NCBI RefSeq assembly: GCF_024055605.1
Contig: NZ_JAMXLX010000001.1
Coordinates: forward strand, 310,001-374,000
Direction: 5' to 3'
DNA length: 64,000 bases
Source of the DNA: Ciceribacter sichuanensis
GTDB lineage: Bacteria; Pseudomonadota; Alphaproteobacteria; Rhizobiales; Rhizobiaceae
Positions within the stretch are counted from its first letter, which is position 1. Each line of letters starts with the position of its first letter. Of the stretch, positions 35,090-44,373 are shown in pieces. The translations under genes and the position numbers were made by a program. Under the pieces are notes generated by a model, which saw only the letters and a list, made by a program, of their open reading frames with translations, was not told the DNA's origin and ran no database searches.

Positions 35090-37036
35090 ATGACATCATC
35101 GGACACCCTCCGGCCCTCACGCGTCCTGGACGACAGCGACGAGGCCGTGGTCGATCTTTCTTCCGAGACCCTGCGTGAAGAGATGGCACGGGCCTTCCGG
35201 CCCGTCATCCGCGGTTTTCTCATGCCGGCAGCCGGTTACTATGGACTGCTGACCATATTTCATCTGTTTCTTCAGGACAGCGAGCATTTCTACAAGCTCG
35301 GCACGCTCTCCCTCGTGACCTGCGTCGTCGGCCTTTATCTTCACCAGAAGTGGCTGGTTCGCGATGGCGGCTATCGCCGGCTCGAAATCACCAATCTGGT
35401 GATGAACCTGCTGATGTACCTGAACATCACCGCAGCGCTGCTGATCGATTTCGTCCCGGAAAAGCTCGTATATTTCGTGCTGGCGATCCCTCTCTTCGCA
35501 ACGTCGGGCATCAGTGTCAGGGTCATCGTCGCTTCCTGCATGCTCTCCTTTGCAACCTTGTTCTGGTTCGCCAATCGCGCCGGTCCCGAAATCTTCTTCC
35601 AATATACCGTGATCGGCCTTGGAGGCACTTTTGCCGCGCTCTGCATGGGGCTGCTGATGCGCGGCGCTATCCTCAAGGCGGTGCGCGCCCGGCTTGTAGC
35701 CGATCTGCTGCGCGCGCGGGCGGAATTCCAAGCCGACATCGATAGCCTGACCGGCCTTCCCAACCGGCGTCATTTCTTCTCGACCCTCGAAGCCATGGTA
35801 TCGGCTGCACCGGAATCCGGAACCCCTGTATTCGTCGGCATCATCGATCTCGACGGTTTCAAGCCGGTCAACGATCTGCATGGACACGCCATCGGTGACG
35901 CCCTTCTGACCGAGGTCGGACAACGCATCAGGACCGTTTGCCCGCCGGCCTATGTCGTCGCCCGTCTCGGCGGTGACGAGTTTGCGCTGGCCATTCCGAA
36001 GACGCTGACCCGGGATACGCTGAATTCGATTGGCCGTGACATCTGTGACAGGCTGCGCCAGCCCTTCGTGATATCCGGCATCGGCATTTCGATTTCCGCA
36101 TCGGTCGGCTTCGCCCATTATCCGACCAATGGTGAAACGGTTCGTCAGATCTACGAACGTGCCGACCATGCCCTGTCCTGCGCCAAGCGCGCGGGCCGTG
36201 GTGGCGTCGTGATCTTCTCCCGGCGCCATGAGGCGGAGATGAACGACTTCGGGCGGATCGACCAGACGCTTCGCAGCAGCGATCTGTGCAAGGAACTCAC
36301 GGTGCTCTTCCAACCGCAATACGACCTGATGCGGCAGAAGATCGTGGGTTTCGAGGCGCTTGCCCGCTGGAACAGCGAAACACTCGGCACTGTCAGCCCC
36401 GCGCTCTTCATCGCGGCTGCCGAGCGTTCGGGCCTGATCGAGCACATGACGGGCATTCTTCTGAAAAAGGCGCTGGCGGCGGCGGTCACATGGCCTGATG
36501 ACATCAGGCTTTCCTTCAATCTTTCTGCTGTCGATCTCGTCTCTCCCCGCTCCATCGCCAACATCGTTCGTATCATTCATGAGAGCGGCTTTGCTCCGGA
36601 GAGGCTGATTTTCGAGATTACCGAGACGTCGATGATGACCGATTTCGAGCGCGCGCGCGGCTCACTCGGCATTCTCGATGCGATGGGCTGCCAGATCGCG
36701 CTCGACGACTTCGGCTCCGGCTATTCCAGCTTCGCCTATATCCATCGCTTCCCGCTGCACCGGATCAAGATGGACCGTTGCTTCGTCACCGGGCTCAAGG
36801 AAGACGAAGCCGTCGGTCGCAACATCATCCGGGCGATTGCCGATCTCTCCGCCAATCTCGGCGTTGCATGCCTGGCCGAAGGCGTCGAGACGGAAGCCGA
36901 ACTGAGGGCGGTGCAGGCGGCAGGTATTCGTTATGTGCAGGGGTATTATTATGGCCGCCCGATGGCTGCTGACGACGTGACCGACCGTCTTGCTGCGCAG
37001 GATGATACCCCGCCTCAGGAAGAGGCGGCCTCGTAG
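35090..37036 (+). CDS. GGDEF-EAL cyclic di-GMP protein with N-terminal membrane domain
   Basis: 648 residues: five or so membrane spans (about 45-200), a GGDEF domain with intact RLGGDEF (294-298) and an EAL domain with FEALARW (422-424), IFEITETSMM, ALDDFGSGYSS, IKMDRCFV and AEGVETEAEL. Both domains keep their catalytic residues, so it could make and break c-di-GMP. No RxxD inhibitory site is seen before GGDEF. Start MTSSDTLR is preferred; MYSSIG at 35063 is possible. The membrane part may sense an unknown signal. Confidence 0.9.
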   Translation: MTSSDTLRPSRVLDDSDEAVVDLSSETLREEMARAFRPVIRGFLMPAAGYYGLLTIFHLFLQDSEHFYKLGTLSLVTCVVGLYLHQKWLVRDGGYRRLEITNLVMNLLMYLNITAALLIDFVPEKLVYFVLAIPLFATSGISVRVIVASCMLSFATLFWFANRAGPEIFFQYTVIGLGGTFAALCMGLLMRGAILKAVRARLVADLLRARAEFQADIDSLTGLPNRRHFFSTLEAMVSAAPESGTPVFVGIIDLDGFKPVNDLHGHAIGDALLTEVGQRIRTVCPPAYVVARLGGDEFALAIPKTLTRDTLNSIGRDICDRLRQPFVISGIGISISASVGFAHYPTNGETVRQIYERADHALSCAKRAGRGGVVIFSRRHEAEMNDFGRIDQTLRSSDLCKELTVLFQPQYDLMRQKIVGFEALARWNSETLGTVSPALFIAAAERSGLIEHMTGILLKKALAAAVTWPDDIRLSFNLSAVDLVSPRSIANIVRIIHESGFAPERLIFEITETSMMTDFERARGSLGILDAMGCQIALDDFGSGYSSFAYIHRFPLHRIKMDRCFVTGLKEDEAVGRNIIRAIADLSANLGVACLAEGVETEAELRAVQAAGIRYVQGYYYGRPMAADDVTDRLAAQDDTPPQEEAAS

Positions 37037-37063
37037 CTTGAAGCCGCCCGACAGTTTCGTCGG

Positions 37064-38353
37064 TCATTCCTGATCGAACGTAACAGCTTTCACCTTGTCT
37101 ATGCCGAGCACTTGCAAGGCGAGCTTTTCGTAGAAGGGTTCCGCTTGTCCGCTTTTGATCTTGTGCAGGAAGTATTTCTCGAAACCGATCTTCGCGGCAT
37201 GGACCCATTTCCCCTGGGATGACCAGTTGACGTTGCGCGGCGGGATCTGCGGCTGCGCCACGAAGGCGATGCCGCTATCGCCGAAATCGGCAAGGCACAC
37301 TGCGTTCCATGTACTCTGGGCCTTCGGTTTTTCGCCGCGCACCAGCGCGGAAATGTTCTGTGCCGTTGCCGTCACCATGCTCTCGATCATGAACCCTGTC
37401 TTCGGAACGCCGACGGGAACGGGTGTCTTTCCGGTGGGGGCGATTGCAACACAGACGCCGACAGCGAAGATATTCGGATACCGGCCATTCTGCTGATGCC
37501 GGTCGACCAGAATGAACCCGCGCGGATTGGTGAGTCCCTCGATATCGCGCACGGCCTCCACCCCGCGAAAGGCAGGCAACATCATGGTGTAGGCGGACGG
37601 CACGTCATGCGTGACCTTGACGGATCCGTCGTCGTTCACCTCCTCGACCGTGACCTTGTCGGGGCCGACCTCCTTGACCCTGGCGTTGGTGATCCATTTG
37701 ATGTGTTTGGAGCGCAATGCGCTTTCCAGCAGGCTCTTGGTATCCCCGACACCATCGAGGCCGAGATGGCCGATATACGGCTCCGATGTCACGAATGTCA
37801 TCGGCACGCGATCACGGACTTTCGCGTCCCGCAATGCCTTTTCCAGGATGAAGGCGAATTCGTAGGCCGGACCGAAGCACGAAGCGCCTTGTACCGCACC
37901 TATCACCACCGGACCGGGTTTGGCTCGCAACTTTTCGAACGCCGCGCGGGCGTCAAGCGCATGATCGATATGGCAGACCGAGTGGCTGTTGGCCTCAGGC
38001 CCGAAGCCGGGGATTTCATCGAAAGCGAGTTCCGGGCCCGTAGCAATCACAAGATAGTCGTAGTCGATGAAACCGCCATCCGCGAGTTCGATACGGCTTT
38101 CTGCGGCGTGCAACCGTTTGGCACCTTGCGGATGGAGTGCGATGTCGCGTTTTCGGCAGGCGGGTTCCAGGTCGACCTCGATACTCTCCCTGTCCCTCCA
38201 GCCGACGGCAACCCACGGATTGGACGGCACGAAGGAATATCTTGTTCCCTTGTTGACGATCGAGACCCTGTCGTCGCGCGACAGCGCCTCTCTCAGTTCA
38301 TAGGCCATGATGGTGCCGCCGAGACCGGCACCGAGTACGACGACATGCGCCAT
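37064..38353 (-). CDS. Sulfide:quinone reductase-like FAD-dependent oxidoreductase
   Basis: 429 residues with an N-terminal FAD loop VVVLGAGLGGT (5-14), a second dinucleotide-type segment near 147-156, and IFAVGVCVAIAP. Cysteines 127, 159 and 353 are placed as in sulfide:quinone reductases, where a Cys pair carries the sulfur. KTGFMIESM before the C-terminus is also seen in that family. It would oxidise sulfide and pass electrons to quinone at the membrane. The gene is alone and convergent with the GGDEF-EAL gene. Confidence 0.85.
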   Translation of the reverse strand: MAHVVVLGAGLGGTIMAYELREALSRDDRVSIVNKGTRYSFVPSNPWVAVGWRDRESIEVDLEPACRKRDIALHPQGAKRLHAAESRIELADGGFIDYDYLVIATGPELAFDEIPGFGPEANSHSVCHIDHALDARAAFEKLRAKPGPVVIGAVQGASCFGPAYEFAFILEKALRDAKVRDRVPMTFVTSEPYIGHLGLDGVGDTKSLLESALRSKHIKWITNARVKEVGPDKVTVEEVNDDGSVKVTHDVPSAYTMMLPAFRGVEAVRDIEGLTNPRGFILVDRHQQNGRYPNIFAVGVCVAIAPTGKTPVPVGVPKTGFMIESMVTATAQNISALVRGEKPKAQSTWNAVCLADFGDSGIAFVAQPQIPPRNVNWSSQGKWVHAAKIGFEKYFLHKIKSGQAEPFYEKLALQVLGIDKVKAVTFDQE

Positions 38354-38375
38354 GAAGCAACCTCCCGTTTGCTCG

Positions 38376-38395
38376 ATATATAATAAATCATATAT
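38376..38395. promoter_or_regulatory. AT-rich imperfect palindrome before the SQR-like gene
   Basis: ATATATAAT-AA-ATCATATAT, one mismatch between arms, 22 bases before the start codon. AT-rich palindromes of this sort are bound by BigR/SqrR (ArsR-family) sulfide sensors; no such regulator gene is adjacent. Confidence 0.45.
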
Positions 38396-38476
38396 ACGAA
38401 TATTTGAAGATATTGCTTGCGTTTTATCAAGTCAGTCGAAAAATTTGGACGCGCAGGCAAATGCCGGGCGGATCGC

Positions 38477-39619
38477 TCAGTCCGGCAGGTTCGGCTGTAT
38501 CCGGTTCTGCGGCAGCAATTCGCTGGTGATGGTGATGGCGATCAGCGAAAGCGGCACCGCCAGCATCGCCCCGATGGCGCCCCACAGCCATGTCCAGAAG
38601 ATGATGGCGACGAAGACGGCGAAGGGATTGATCTCGAGCCGGCGACCCATGACTGCCGGCGTCACCAGATTTTCCATCACCATATGCACAGCGAAGAAGG
38701 CTGCTGCCGGCAACAGGCCGAAGAGCAGGCTGTCGTGGGTGAGAAGCCCCGCAATCGCCAGCGCCGTCGTCATGGCGGCGACGCCGAGGAAGGGTACGAA
38801 GCTCGACAGGAAGGCGAAGAAACCCCAGAGCACCGGCATGTCGAGCCCGCCCGCCCAGGCGATGATCGTCATGGAGATGCCGATCACGGCATAGAGCAAC
38901 GACGCCGTGGCGAAGTAGAAGCCGAGCGCCTGTTCGATGGCGTTGAAGGTGCGGATGGCGGAAAGCCTGCGTGCCCGGTCACGAAAAGCGACGATCATCG
39001 TCTTGCGGATGGCGTGGCGGCTGCCGAGGAAGAGCACGAGAGCGGCAAAGAAGATCAGCGTCTGCACCACGGCGGGCGTTACCCGCGCGGCGACCGTCGA
39101 AAGCACGGTGCTGCTGTTTTCGATCAGCGCTTCCATCGACATCGGGCCGGAGCGGAAGCTGGCGCTGGTGATGTGCAGCCATTTGATGCGCTGGAGATAA
39201 GGCAGGACCCGGTCGATCGCCTTCTCGGCCATGGTCGGGGCGCTGGCCGCAAGGTCGGTCAGCGGGCCGACCAGCGTGTTGGCAATGAAGAAGATCAGCG
39301 CCGCAAACAGCGTCGTCAGAATGAGCGCGGAAAGCATGGAGGGAATGCCGAGCGCTCCGAGCCGGTCTGCAGCAAGCCCAAGGATCAGGCCGACCACCAC
39401 GGCAAGGGTGATCGGGATCAGCACGCTCGAAGCGAGCTGGATTGCCGTTATCGCAAGGATCACGAAGATGCCGATCACGGACCAGATCATGGCGAGATCG
39501 AGCGCCGTCTTGCGTGCCTTCACGCGATGGGTGGTCTTGCGGCGTACCTCCGTCACGCGGGTCGGTCGCACTTCCGCGGTTTCGTGGCTTTTGCCCGATA
39601 CCTTCGACCCGTCGTTCAT
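38477..39619 (-). CDS. AI-2E family transporter
   Basis: 380 residues. A basic N-terminal tail of about 40 residues, then two spans, a long amphipathic middle region, and five or six C-terminal spans with SSFVPFLGVAAMTTALAIAGLL and PAVMGRRLEINPFAVFVAIIFWTWLWG, typical of AI-2E (TqsA/PerM-like) permeases. Members export signals or act as Na+/H+ antiporters; the substrate here is unknown. Start at 39619 (MNDGSKV) with GAGGGG ahead. Confidence 0.87.
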   Translation of the reverse strand: MNDGSKVSGKSHETAEVRPTRVTEVRRKTTHRVKARKTALDLAMIWSVIGIFVILAITAIQLASSVLIPITLAVVVGLILGLAADRLGALGIPSMLSALILTTLFAALIFFIANTLVGPLTDLAASAPTMAEKAIDRVLPYLQRIKWLHITSASFRSGPMSMEALIENSSTVLSTVAARVTPAVVQTLIFFAALVLFLGSRHAIRKTMIVAFRDRARRLSAIRTFNAIEQALGFYFATASLLYAVIGISMTIIAWAGGLDMPVLWGFFAFLSSFVPFLGVAAMTTALAIAGLLTHDSLLFGLLPAAAFFAVHMVMENLVTPAVMGRRLEINPFAVFVAIIFWTWLWGAIGAMLAVPLSLIAITITSELLPQNRIQPNLPD

Positions 39620-39861
39620 GATGGAATGCCCCTCTATGATGCTGCGTGACAACGCGAAAATGGCCGGAGTGTTCCGTCCGCAAGGTCTCAGTCCGGCAAA
39701 GCGTTTTTATTGATTATAACCTCCCGATGGCAGTCGTGACAGAGGCCCGGTCGGCATGCTCCCATGTCCTATCATTCACGGCTTTTTAAGCAATATTTTG
39801 TTTAGTGATGCCGCCTGCATGGCGAGAATTTGCACGTTATTCCAACGTGATGGGGGGAAGT

Positions 39862-41328
39862 ATGGCGTTTTTTAACGGTCGTCAGTCGAAAGAGCTCAAT
39901 GAGCTGAGGAACCGTCTGGCTGTTATCACCGAGCGTTCGAACCTGATGGACGAGGCGTCTGGAGTCGGTCTTTGGGAAGCCGTGTTGCTGAACGGCGACG
40001 CGATGCACCCGCAAAGCCGCTGGACCTGGTCGGCAGAGTTTCGCCGGATGATCGGTTTCGAGACCGAAAAAGAATTCCCGAACATCGTGCAGTCCTGGGC
40101 CGACAGGCTGCATCCGGAGGATGTGGAGCCGACCTTCGCCGCTTTCGGCGAGCATCTCAAGGACAAGACCGGCAAGGTTCGTTATCGGGTCAATTATCGT
40201 CTGAAGATGCGAGACGGCACCTATCGCTGGTTCCGGGCGACAGGCGGCTGTATTCATCAGCCGGATGGCCGGACCATCCGCGCCTGCGGTTCGCTGACCG
40301 ACGTTCACGAACAGATGTTGATGCAGCAGAAGGCGGCCGCTGAGGCCGAGCACGATCGTATCGCTATCGAGGCAATCAACGAAGGGCTTGCCGCGCTTGC
40401 CTCCGGCGACCTTACACATCGCATCACCGCCGAAGTGCAGCCCAAGGCGATGTCGCTGAAGTCCAATTTCAACGTCGCCGCGGACAAGTTGTTTGAAATG
40501 ATGAGGTCGGTCGTGACCGTGATCGGATCGGTCAGGGGCGGCGCCGTCGAGATCGGCCGGGCTTCCGACGATCTTTCTCGACGCACCGAACAGCAGGCCG
40601 CCTCTCTGGAGGAAACGGCCGCTGCGCTTGAGCAGATTACCGCAACTGTCAAACGCTCCGCCGAGGGCGCGCGCAAGGTGGCGGATGTGACCGTGGATGC
40701 TCGTGCGTCCGCCGAGCAGTCCGGTGGGATCGTGGAAAACGCCGTTGTTGCGATGTCGCAGATCGAAGCATCGTCGAAGGAAATTGGTCAGATTATCGGC
40801 GTCATCGACGAAATCGCCTTCCAGACCAATCTTCTGGCGCTCAACGCAGGCGTCGAGGCCGCTCGTGCGGGCGAAGCCGGCAAGGGCTTTGCAGTCGTTG
40901 CCCAGGAAGTCCGTGAGCTTGCGCAGCGTTCCGCAAACGCGGCGAAGGATATCAAGACGCTGGTCACCACCTCGTCGCAGCAGGTCGGTCAGGGGGTCTC
41001 TCTGGTTGGCAAGACTGGCGAGGCCCTGCATCAGATCGTCCGTCAGATCATCGAGATTTCTGCGCTCGTGAACGAGATTGCGGCTTCGACCCAGGAGCAG
41101 TCCGTCGGACTGAGCCAGGTCAATACCGCTGTCAACCAGATGGATCAGATGACCCAGCAGAATGCTGCCATGGTGGAAGAAACCAATGCGGCCAGCCAGT
41201 CGCTGGCACAGGAGGCGGAGAACCTCGCCGGACTGGCCCAGCACTTCCGACTCGATGGCGCAAGCTACGGGCAACACGATACGCGCTCCTCGTTCGCTCA
41301 ACCGGTCCAATCGGCCCGCGCGGCATAG
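39862..41328 (+). CDS. Cytoplasmic methyl-accepting chemotaxis protein with PAS domain
   Basis: 488 residues without a membrane span. A PAS domain (about 40-145; VGLWEAVL..., then [21 protein letters not shown], the PAS_3 ending), a HAMP-like linker ([14 protein letters not shown]), and a complete signalling domain with the hairpin tip [27 protein letters not shown]. It should feed a CheA kinase in response to an internal cue; a flavin- or heme-binding PAS is possible. GGGGGAAG before ATG 39862 fixes the start. No CheR-binding C-terminal pentapeptide is seen. Confidence 0.93.
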   Translation: MAFFNGRQSKELNELRNRLAVITERSNLMDEASGVGLWEAVLLNGDAMHPQSRWTWSAEFRRMIGFETEKEFPNIVQSWADRLHPEDVEPTFAAFGEHLKDKTGKVRYRVNYRLKMRDGTYRWFRATGGCIHQPDGRTIRACGSLTDVHEQMLMQQKAAAEAEHDRIAIEAINEGLAALASGDLTHRITAEVQPKAMSLKSNFNVAADKLFEMMRSVVTVIGSVRGGAVEIGRASDDLSRRTEQQAASLEETAAALEQITATVKRSAEGARKVADVTVDARASAEQSGGIVENAVVAMSQIEASSKEIGQIIGVIDEIAFQTNLLALNAGVEAARAGEAGKGFAVVAQEVRELAQRSANAAKDIKTLVTTSSQQVGQGVSLVGKTGEALHQIVRQIIEISALVNEIAASTQEQSVGLSQVNTAVNQMDQMTQQNAAMVEETNAASQSLAQEAENLAGLAQHFRLDGASYGQHDTRSSFAQPVQSARAA

Positions 41329-41364
41329 TTTTCGAGCCGGGCGCTATTGCTGGTTTCAAATGGA

Positions 41365-41395
41365 AAAGGGCGGTCTTGCAACCGCCCTTTCTTTT
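41365..41395 (+). terminator. Rho-independent terminator after the chemoreceptor gene
   Basis: AAAGGGCGGT-CTTGCA-ACCGCCCTTT followed by CTTTT. Confidence 0.88.
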
Positions 41396-41412
41396 GCCGC
41401 TTCAGCGTCGCC

Positions 41413-42708
41413 TCAGGCTCCCGCAACCCGCCAGATCACATCGCCCACATCGTCGGCCACCAGCAGCGAGCCATCCGGCCCGATGGTGACACCGACCGGG
41501 CGGCCGTAGGAATGCTTCTCGTCGGGAGCGAGGAAGTCGGTCAGGATATCCCGCGGCGGGCCGGAAGGCCGGCCGTTTTCGAAGGGCACGAAGATCACCT
41601 TGTAGCCGGCAAGCGTCGAGCGGTTCCACGAACCGTGCTGGCCGATCACCATGCCGTCGGGGAAGCCGGGCAGGGTGCCCGCCGGCAGCCAGCAGAGGCC
41701 GAGCGAGGCGGTGTGTCCGCCGAGCGCATAGTCCGGCCGGATGGCGCTGGCGACCAGTCCCGGATTCTGCAATACGCGGTCGTCGACCGTCTGGCCCCAG
41801 TAGCAATAGGGCCAGCCATAAAAGCCGCCATCCTTCACCGATGTCAGATAATCGGGCGGCGTCTCGTCGCCGAGGCCGTCGCGCTCGTTGACCACGGTCC
41901 ACAGGTCGCCGGTGGTCGGCTCGAAGGCGAGGCCCACGGGATTGCGCAAGCCCCCGGCGAAAATCCGGTTACGCCCCGTCTCCAGATCCAGTTCGTAGAT
42001 GCAGGCCCGGCCTTCTTCCGCCTCGAAGCCGTTCTCCGCGATATTGCTGAGCGACCCGACGCCGACATAGAGCTTCCTGCCGTCCTGGCTTGCAAGAATG
42101 CTGCGTGTCCAGTGTCCGGCTGGCTTGAAATCGGCGATCCTGCGTCCCTGCGCGGCAATATGGGTCGCGCCTTCGCTATAGGGATAGGCGACCACGCCAT
42201 CGGTATTGCCGACATAGAAGGTGCCGTGCAGCATCGCCATGCCGAAGGGATGGTTGAGACCCTCCATGAAGGTGTGCCGTTCCTCGGCCACGCCGTCTCC
42301 ATCGGCGTCGCGCAGCAGCGTGATGCGGTTCGGGCTTTCGCCGACGGCTGCGGCGCGCTTCATCGTCGAATACATGGCGTAGTCGAAGGGCGTCCTGATC
42401 CGGCCACCATCGACGCCGAGCGCCTCGGCCGTCAGCACGTCGCCGTTCGGGAGCACATGGATCCAGCGCGGATGCTTCAGTCCCTTGGCGAAGGCATTGA
42501 CCTTCAGGCCGGGAGCCGCCGTCGGCGTGTGGCCGTCGATCCAGCCGCGCGCCGTCGGCATCTTCAGCGTCGGAATGCGCTGCGCCTTCGCCTCGGGAAT
42601 GATCGGTGCGCCGCCGATGGCCGGCTTTTCCGGGCTCTGGCCGAAGCGCCGCATCAGGATCATCGCCGCGCCGATCATGGCGACGATGCGCGCAAAAATT
42701 GCCGACAT
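41413..42708 (-). CDS. PQQ-dependent sugar dehydrogenase (sorbosone dehydrogenase family)
   Basis: 431 residues with an N-terminal membrane anchor (MSAIFARIVAMIGAAMILM), then a six-bladed propeller of the soluble glucose/sorbosone dehydrogenase kind: KGLKHPRWIHVLPNGDVLTAE, GLNHPFGMAM, GLRNPVGLAFEPTTGDLWTVVNERD and PVGVTIGPDGSLLVADD. It lies 218 bases downstream of pqqE on the same strand, so cofactor synthesis and a user of the cofactor are neighbours. It would oxidise an aldose or sugar aldehyde in the periplasm. The exact substrate is unknown. Confidence 0.87.
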   Translation of the reverse strand: MSAIFARIVAMIGAAMILMRRFGQSPEKPAIGGAPIIPEAKAQRIPTLKMPTARGWIDGHTPTAAPGLKVNAFAKGLKHPRWIHVLPNGDVLTAEALGVDGGRIRTPFDYAMYSTMKRAAAVGESPNRITLLRDADGDGVAEERHTFMEGLNHPFGMAMLHGTFYVGNTDGVVAYPYSEGATHIAAQGRRIADFKPAGHWTRSILASQDGRKLYVGVGSLSNIAENGFEAEEGRACIYELDLETGRNRIFAGGLRNPVGLAFEPTTGDLWTVVNERDGLGDETPPDYLTSVKDGGFYGWPYCYWGQTVDDRVLQNPGLVASAIRPDYALGGHTASLGLCWLPAGTLPGFPDGMVIGQHGSWNRSTLAGYKVIFVPFENGRPSGPPRDILTDFLAPDEKHSYGRPVGVTIGPDGSLLVADDVGDVIWRVAGA

Positions 42709-42744
42709 GTCTTGTCCCCCCGTCTGATTTTCTCGACGCACCTT

Positions 42745-42848
42745 AAAGCATGTTGCGCAAAAGTGTGCAGCGGTTTTGCGATAACAACATGCGACATGAC
42801 AATGGGCTGAAGCGCGGGAAGCGAATCTGAAAGATCGCCCCGTGCTTC
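42745..42848. repeat. RIME-like 104-bp palindromic element between pqqE and the dehydrogenase gene
   Basis: Begins AAAGCATGTTGCGCAAAAG, with the second arm TTTTGCGATAACAACATGC; the second part is AAGCGCGGGAAGCGAATC to CCCCGTGCTTC. Same length and plan as 22500-22603. Confidence 0.85.
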
Positions 42849-42925
42849 AGACAAAGGACTGCCGTCTTGGAACTGACGATCGCCCATTTCAACGCAGTTC
42901 GTCGGCAAGCTCCGGATGGCGCCGT

Positions 42926-44062
42926 TTATACAGGCTGGCTGGATGGCTGCCGCCCCCGATAGACGAATGCGGGATGCTCGGCGAGGCCGTCCTCCTCGGC
43001 TGCTGCCGCAAGGGCTGCGTGGAGCGGTGAATGCATGCAGACGGGGTCGGTGGCGCGCGCATCGCCGGCAAGCGCCATCGCCTGGCAGCGACAGCCGCCG
43101 TGGTCGATGTGCTTGCGGGCGCAGCTTCGGCAGGGCTCCCGCATCCAGTCGTCGCCACGAAAGGCGTTGAAGGCGCTCCCTTCGTACCAGATATCGGCAA
43201 GCCCGCGGTCTCGCACATTGTCGAAGGCGAGCCCATTGATGGTCTCCGCCGCATGGCAAGGGAGAACCCGCCCCGATGGCGTGACGTTCAGCCCGCTCGA
43301 TCCCCAGCCGCCCATGCAGGCCTTCGGGTAGCTGGAATGATGGTCGGCCGGTACGTAATCGATCACCAGCACCCCTTCATGCCGGCGGCGGGCTTCCGCC
43401 ACGAAGGCGTCTGCGGTTTCCACCTGTGCACGGGTCGGCATCAGTGCCTGCCGGTTGCGTTCGGCCCAGCCGTGGAATTGTACGGTGGCGATTTCGATGC
43501 GGCGCGCGCCGAGTTCGATGGCAAGCGCCACCATGGCTTCGAGTTCGTGCATGTTCTGCTTGTGGCAGACGGCATTGACGGTGAGCGGAATGCCCACGTT
43601 TCGCGTCCAGCCGGCGACCGCAATCTTGCGCGCATAGCCGCCCGCGTAGCCGCCGACGATATCGGCCTTCTCCGGCGTCGCGCCCTGCAGTGAAAGCTGC
43701 AGGTGGTCGAGACCGGCATCGGCAAGTTCTGTAATGCGCGCTTCGGTCAGCCCGATGCCTGAGGTGATGAGATTGGTGTAAAGGCCGAAACCGGCTGCCG
43801 CCCGCGTGAGATCGACGAGATCGCGGCGCGAGGCAGGCTCGCCGCCGGAAAGATGCAGGTGCAGCACGCCGAGCCCGGCGGCCTGCCGGAAGACATCGAT
43901 CCACTCGGCGGTCGAAAGCTCCTCCGACGCGCGAGTGAGTTCGAGCGGATTGGAGCAGTAGGGACAGGCGAGCGGACAGCGATGGGTCAGTTCCGCCAGC
44001 ATGGCGATTGGCGGCGCGGGACGTTGCGTGACGAAGCGGGCGGGACTTGAGTGCTCGTTCAT
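42926..44062 (-). CDS. pqqE: PQQ biosynthesis radical SAM protein
   Basis: 378 residues. The radical SAM site is RCPLACPYCS (Cys29, 33, 36; CxxxCxxC), followed by HLSGGEP and LITSGIGL; the C-terminal SPASM part has CMGGWG, PSGRVLPCHAAE and CRSCARKHIDHGGCRCQ for auxiliary clusters. PqqE joins Glu and Tyr of the PqqA peptide, the first chemical step of PQQ synthesis, with PqqD as chaperone. It overlaps pqqD by four bases. Confidence 0.96.
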   Translation of the reverse strand: MNEHSSPARFVTQRPAPPIAMLAELTHRCPLACPYCSNPLELTRASEELSTAEWIDVFRQAAGLGVLHLHLSGGEPASRRDLVDLTRAAAGFGLYTNLITSGIGLTEARITELADAGLDHLQLSLQGATPEKADIVGGYAGGYARKIAVAGWTRNVGIPLTVNAVCHKQNMHELEAMVALAIELGARRIEIATVQFHGWAERNRQALMPTRAQVETADAFVAEARRRHEGVLVIDYVPADHHSSYPKACMGGWGSSGLNVTPSGRVLPCHAAETINGLAFDNVRDRGLADIWYEGSAFNAFRGDDWMREPCRSCARKHIDHGGCRCQAMALAGDARATDPVCMHSPLHAALAAAAEEDGLAEHPAFVYRGRQPSSQPV

Positions 44063-44373
44063 AAGGCAAGCTCCAGCAGCCGCCGGTTGGAAAACTCCCG
44101 GATAAAGGCGATGACATCGGCGAGCACGGCCTCTTTCGGCGCATCGAACTGTCGGGAAAAATCCTCCGCGATCTCGTCGAGGCTGCGCTTGCCGTCGAGC
44201 GCCCTGACGATGGAAACCGCAATCTCGTCCAACGCCAGCGCCCGTTCGGGGGCAAGCAGCACCGTCTGCCCGCGAACCGGATCTTCCCGCAGCTTCACGC
44301 CGCGGGCGAGCCTGGCGACGGTGTTGCCATCGACGGTGGCTGCCGGGGCATCAGGGGCGTCGCTTCCGCTCAT
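44059..44373 (-). CDS. pqqD: PQQ biosynthesis peptide chaperone
   Basis: 104 residues: a loose N-terminal tail, then the PqqD fold (LARGVKLREDPVRGQTVLLAPERALALDEIAVSIVRALDG...SLDEIAEDFS). PqqD binds PqqA and presents it to PqqE. Start and stop overlap pqqC and pqqE by four bases each. Confidence 0.94.
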   Translation of the reverse strand: MSGSDAPDAPAATVDGNTVARLARGVKLREDPVRGQTVLLAPERALALDEIAVSIVRALDGKRSLDEIAEDFSRQFDAPKEAVLADVIAFIREFSNRRLLELAL

